64,000 nt of DNA, taken from the NCBI RefSeq assembly GCF_004614185.1, contig NZ_SPVF01000268.1, positions 1 through 64,000 of the forward strand. Direction: 5' to 3'. Below, in pieces: positions 60,839 to 64,000 of the stretch. The notes below the pieces were generated by a model. It ran no database searches and was not told the origin of the DNA. It saw nothing but the letters and a program-made list of their open reading frames with translations. Numbering within the stretch: position 1 is the stretch's first letter; each line of letters starts with the position of its first letter. Origin of the DNA: Zemynaea arenosa (GTDB lineage Bacteria > Pseudomonadota > Gammaproteobacteria > Burkholderiales > Burkholderiaceae_D). The position numbers were made by a program, and so were the translations under genes.

Positions 60839-61585
60839 ATGAATACCGAATACAACGTCATCGAACTGCGCCGCTACACAATCCAGCCGGGCCGGCGCGC
60901 CACCTTCGGCCGCTACTTCGAGACTTATTTTCCGGAGGCGTTCCAGCAGCTGGGGGCGATCGCCTATGGTCACTTCTACGAACGCGAGCAGCCGGACCGC
61001 TTCACCTGGCTGCGCGGCTACCAGGACATGGAGCACCGCCTGGCCGTCAACCGCGCCTTCTATTACGGCCCCGTGTGGGCCGAGCACAAGAGCGCCGTGA
61101 ACAGCCTGATCGCGAACAGCGACGACGTGCTGCTGCTGCGCCCCATCGACCCGGGCCACGGCCTGCCGCTGCTGCGCGCGGTCGATCCGGTATCCGAACC
61201 CGAGGGCGCGGGCGGGATCGTGGTGGCCCAGATCTTCAAGGTCTGCGACGACCGGCTGGATTCCTTCCTGCAGCGCGCCGAGATCGGGTTCGCGGGCTAC
61301 CGCGGGCCTGGCCTGATCGAACTGGGCGTGCTGGCCACACTGGATGTGCCGAACAACTTCCCCCAGCACCCGGTGCGCACGGACGGCACCTACGTGGTCT
61401 GGTTCGGCGCCTTGCAGGACGAGGATGCGCTGGCCTGCTTCCGCCCCGCGCTGGACATCGTGGCCGACGGCCTGGCCCGCACCGGCCTGCTGGACGGCCC
61501 GACCGAGACCGTAATCCTGGACCCGAGCGTGCGCTCGCGCCTGCGCTGGCAGCGTCCGGTCACCCAGCTGGCGCGTGCGGCATGA
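60839..61585 (+). CDS. NIPSNAP-family protein
   Basis: This encodes 248 residues. The opening YNVIELRRYTIQPGRRATFGRYFETYFPE and the block GHFYEREQPDRFTWLRGYQDMEHR are NIPSNAP signatures (ferredoxin-like dimeric alpha-beta fold, two repeats). Function is not established in bacteria. AAGGAGG lies 7 nt before the ATG. It overlaps the LysE exporter gene by ATGA, so the two are expressed together. Confidence 0.85.
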   Translation: MNTEYNVIELRRYTIQPGRRATFGRYFETYFPEAFQQLGAIAYGHFYEREQPDRFTWLRGYQDMEHRLAVNRAFYYGPVWAEHKSAVNSLIANSDDVLLLRPIDPGHGLPLLRAVDPVSEPEGAGGIVVAQIFKVCDDRLDSFLQRAEIGFAGYRGPGLIELGVLATLDVPNNFPQHPVRTDGTYVVWFGALQDEDALACFRPALDIVADGLARTGLLDGPTETVILDPSVRSRLRWQRPVTQLARAA

Positions 61586-62214
61586 GCCAGGCCGCCAACC
61601 TGTGGCTGTACTTCGTGGTCGTGTTCGGGATCATCGCGCTGCCGGGCATGGACATGGCCTATGTGATGGGCAGCTCGCTGCTGGGTGGGCGCCGCTCCGG
61701 GCTGGCGGCGGTGGCCGGGATCATGGCGGGCGGCGTCTGCCACATCACCATGGGCGCGCTGGGCGTGGCCGCCATCCTCAAGCTGTGGCCCGCGCTGTAT
61801 GTGGCCATGCTGATTGGCGGCGCGCTGTACGTGGGTTTCATGGGCGTCGGTTTCCTGCGCAGCGCCGAGATGCTGCTGCCCGCGGCCGACGTGCCGGTGC
61901 TGGCCCCGCACGTCACCTTCCGGCGTGCGCTGGTCACCAGCCTCGTGAATCCGAAGGCCTATTTGTTCATGCTGGCGGTGTTCCCGCAGTTCGTGAAGCC
62001 GGCGTATGGACCGGTGTGGATGCAGGCGGGCCTGCTGGGGGTGATCACGACGGGGACGCAGTTCGGCGTCTACGGCGCGCTGGCCGCCACGTCGGCGTCC
62101 GCCTCGGGCTGGTTCCGCGCCAACCGGCAAGCCGGGCTGTGGACAGCGCGCGTGCTCGGCGCCGTGCTGCTGGTGGTGGCGGCGCTCACACTGGCGCAGG
62201 TGCGCCAGCTGTGA
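61582..62214 (+). CDS. LysE/RhtB-family amino-acid exporter
   Basis: This encodes 210 residues with about six TM segments. The family opening ALPGMDMAYVMGSSLLGGRRSGLAAVAGIMAGGVCHI (here the usual PGP motif reads PGMD) and the NPKAYLFMLAVFPQFV segment are present. It exports amino acids or related metabolites. ATGA overlap with the NIPSNAP gene indicates coupling. Confidence 0.88.
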   Translation: MSQAANLWLYFVVVFGIIALPGMDMAYVMGSSLLGGRRSGLAAVAGIMAGGVCHITMGALGVAAILKLWPALYVAMLIGGALYVGFMGVGFLRSAEMLLPAADVPVLAPHVTFRRALVTSLVNPKAYLFMLAVFPQFVKPAYGPVWMQAGLLGVITTGTQFGVYGALAATSASASGWFRANRQAGLWTARVLGAVLLVVAALTLAQVRQL

Positions 62215-62264
62215 GGCTGGAAGACATCGCGGGCCGGAGCCCGCTGCCACCGGCCTGGTGGGCG

Positions 62265-62813
62265 TTACTTCTTGTCGGTGCCGGTGGGCGCCCCGAACGG
62301 GAAGGCGCTGAACATGGCCTTGGACTGGTTCTGCATCTGCTCCTGCATCTGCACGAACAGGTTCTTGCTCTGGTCGATGTAGCTGTTCATCATGCCCTGC
62401 ATCAGCGGGCCCTGCACGTTCATGAACTGGGTCCACATCTCCTGGCTGAACGGCTTGCCGTCCGTGGCGATGGTGAACTTCTTCTGAATGTCGGTGAAGG
62501 CCTGGACGTTCTTTTCCAGGTAGGACCCCATCATGCCCTGCATGGCGTGCCCGTAGTAGCGGATGATCTGGGCCAGCACCTCGCTGGAGAACATCGGTGC
62601 GCCATGCGCCTCTTCCTCCAGGATGATCTGCAGCAGGATGCTGCGGGTCAGGTCCTCATTGGTCTTGGCGTCGACGACGGTGAACTCGTCATTGTCCAGG
62701 ACCAGCTGCTTCACGTCGGTGAGCGTGATATACGAGCTGGTCTGCGTGTCGTAGAGCCGCCGGTTCGGATACTTCTTGATCAGGCGTTCGGAACTTTTCT
62801 TGGAACTGCTCAT
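62265..62813 (-). CDS. phaR: Polyhydroxyalkanoate synthesis repressor PhaR
   Basis: This encodes 182 residues. The N-terminal DNA-binding domain (RLIKKYPNRRLYDTQTSSYITLTDV) and the PHB-accumulation domain (ILLQIILEEEAHGAPMFSSEVLAQIIRYYG) are those of PhaR. It binds DNA and PHB granules, releasing phasin and PHB gene repression when polymer forms. The start at 62813 is the first codon of the family's conserved part; upstream in-frame sequence is intergenic. phaC lies immediately upstream on the same strand. Confidence 0.93.
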   Translation of the reverse strand: MSSSKKSSERLIKKYPNRRLYDTQTSSYITLTDVKQLVLDNDEFTVVDAKTNEDLTRSILLQIILEEEAHGAPMFSSEVLAQIIRYYGHAMQGMMGSYLEKNVQAFTDIQKKFTIATDGKPFSQEMWTQFMNVQGPLMQGMMNSYIDQSKNLFVQMQEQMQNQSKAMFSAFPFGAPTGTDKK

Positions 62814-62881
62814 CTCTTGTCGTGTCTCTGTGTGTGGGCGCGATCGCGCGTCAGTGTCTGAGCGCGGAGCGCACCTGATCT

Positions 62882-62890
62882 TGCGCTGCA
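62882..62890 (-). promoter_or_regulatory. TGCAGCGCA motif upstream of phaR (copy 1)
   Basis: The 9-mer TGCAGCGCA occurs on the minus strand, about 70 nt before the phaR ATG. A second copy on the plus strand lies at 63014-63022. They may be PhaR sites, but I cannot confirm the consensus. Confidence 0.3.
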
Positions 62891-63013
62891 GCGCGCTGCT
62901 GTCGGAATGTTCTACGGGCAGCGGTTGGCCGGCCCGCGACATGCTCATTTTTTCCGCATTATGAGGCGAAAAACCAGAAAATACCACGTCCGCGGAGCTG
63001 TGGGGAAACTTAT

Positions 63014-63022
63014 TGCAGCGCA
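63014..63022 (+). promoter_or_regulatory. TGCAGCGCA motif just after phaC (copy 2)
   Basis: This is the same 9-mer as at 62882-62890 but on the plus strand, 18 nt beyond the phaC stop. It is in the phaC-phaR intergenic region, which shows no gene or clear terminator. Confidence 0.3.
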
Positions 63023-63039
63023 CCGAGACAGTTTTCCCT

Positions 63040-64000
63040 TCAGTCCGCCCGAACCTTCACGTAGCGCCCCGGTGCCGGCTCGATCGGCGCATGGGTCTTG
63101 CTGCCGAGCTTGGTACGGGCCTTGACGTCCTTGCCGCCGTTCTCGGCCAGGAAGGCGGCCCAGGCCGTCCACCAGCTGCCGGGGTGCTCGGTCGCGCCGT
63201 CGAACCAGTCCTCGGCCGGCAGCGGCGCGCCCTGGTGCGGATTGGTCCAGTAGCTGCGCTTGTTCTTGGAGGCCGGGTTGATCACGCCCGCGATGTGGCC
63301 GGACGCGCCCAGCACATAGCGGTTGTTGGACGGCTGGGCACGGTTGAGGATGTGCATGGACGCGTAGGCCGCCTGCCACGGCACGATGTGGTCTTCGCGC
63401 GAGCCGTAGATGAACACCGGGATATCGATCGCGCCGAGATCGACCTTCTCACCGCACACGATCAGGCGGCCCGGCTCCTGCAGGCTGTTCTCCAGGTAGG
63501 TATTGCGCAGGTACCAGCAGAACATCGGGCCCGGCAGGTTGGTGCTGTCCGCGTTCCAGTACAGCAGGTCGAACGCAGGCGGTTCCTTGCCCTTGAGATA
63601 GTTCTGCTGGACGTAGTTCCACACCAGGTCGTTCGGGCGCAGCGCGGAGAAAGTGGTTGCCAGGTCGCGCCCCGGCATGATGCCGCCGCGGCCCAGCTGC
63701 TGTTCGCGCAGGGCGACCTGGGTGTCGTCGACGAAGACTTCCAGCACGCCGGTGTCGGAGAAGTCGAGCAAGGTGGTCAGCAGGGTCAGGCTGGCGGCCG
63801 GCTTCTCGCCGCGCGCCGCCAGCACCGCCAGCGCGGTCGCCACGATGGTGCCGCCGACGCAGAAGCCGAAGGCCTGCACCTTGTCCGTCTTGGCGATCTC
63901 GCGCGCCACGTTGATGGCAGTGATGGCGCCCTGCTCCACGTACTGGTCCCAGGTCACCTGGCCCATGGAGGCATCGGGGTTGCGCCACGAGACCATGAAC
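63040..64000 (-). CDS. phaC: Class I polyhydroxyalkanoate synthase, C-terminal part (truncated by window edge)
   Basis: About 320 C-terminal residues are visible; the gene's 5' part lies beyond 64000. The lipase-like box FGFCVGG carries the catalytic Cys, IYGSREDHIVPW the Asp, and GASGHIAGVINP the His. NTYLENSLQEPGRL and the C-terminal PHQGAPLPAEDWFDGATEHPGSWW are class I PhaC blocks. It polymerises 3-hydroxyacyl-CoA into PHB granules. phaR follows 226 nt downstream. Confidence 0.96.
   Translation of the reverse strand, partial: FMVSWRNPDASMGQVTWDQYVEQGAITAINVAREIAKTDKVQAFGFCVGGTIVATALAVLAARGEKPAASLTLLTTLLDFSDTGVLEVFVDDTQVALREQQLGRGGIMPGRDLATTFSALRPNDLVWNYVQQNYLKGKEPPAFDLLYWNADSTNLPGPMFCWYLRNTYLENSLQEPGRLIVCGEKVDLGAIDIPVFIYGSREDHIVPWQAAYASMHILNRAQPSNNRYVLGASGHIAGVINPASKNKRSYWTNPHQGAPLPAEDWFDGATEHPGSWWTAWAAFLAENGGKDVKARTKLGSKTHAPIEPAPGRYVKVRAD

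Overview
This window is GC-rich, densely packed bacterial chromosome. The gene set points to Burkholderiales, most likely an Oxalobacteraceae member of the Massilia/Telluria/Duganella type. The pointers are a class I polyhydroxyalkanoate (PHA) synthase with PhaR, cyanophycin genes, malate synthase A beside a LysR gene, the gloB/methyltransferase/rnhA/dnaQ cluster, many c-di-GMP proteins, and AidB-type acyl-CoA dehydrogenase. The taxonomic placement is inference from gene content. No IS element, prophage, CRISPR array or rRNA operon is visible. One tRNA (Val, CAC) is present.

Layout. 1-3.1 kb: the start of an exported protein, a small CxxC membrane/periplasmic protein, an Ig-like lipoprotein, a LacI regulator and a flavodoxin-fold oxidoreductase. 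3.2-6.3 kb: tRNA-Val with duplicated terminators, then dnaQ, rnhA and a methyltransferase, divergent from gloB. 6.5-13.3 kb: a signalling operon of two paralogous periplasmic binding proteins and a 1494-residue hybrid kinase/GGDEF/EAL protein. 13.3-20 kb: aceB/LysR, cold-shock protein, upp with an Hpt protein, and aidB/TetR with a perfect palindromic operator candidate. 20.1-28.2 kb: two more GGDEF/EAL proteins (both with altered motifs), an HDOD protein, an MFS transporter and aroC. 28.2-34.6 kb: MerR/carboxymuconolactone decarboxylase, a CBS protein, metY with a hydrolase and a DUF962 protein, YihY, and wrbA with a DUF2069 protein. 34.6-42.6 kb: a GlcD-like oxidase, a lone FtsX-type permease, a CrtC/AttH-like protein, an MsbA-like exporter and threonine aldolase.

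42.6-57.4 kb is the most notable region. A repeat-bearing gap and thyA are followed by a complete cyanophycin operon: isoaspartyl peptidase, cyanophycinase, CphA1 and an MscS channel. Convergent to it is a second operon holding a heme-oxygenase-like (possibly diiron) enzyme, a second cyanophycinase, a CphA paralogue that has lost its whole ATP-grasp module, and an isochorismatase-fold hydrolase with Ser at the usual catalytic Cys position. folA and an arginine/lysine/ornithine decarboxylase follow. The first operon would make and break the Asp-Arg polymer, and the decarboxylase could use the released arginine. The second operon looks like a repurposed cphB-cphA block that may act on an Asp- or Arg-derived amide; this is the best candidate for an undescribed system.

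57.4-64 kb: a 44-residue membrane peptide, a lower-GC orphan membrane gene, a secreted endonuclease with a coupled small gene, a WYL regulator with an EamA-type protein, a NIPSNAP protein with a LysE exporter, then phaR and the 3' part of phaC running off the end.
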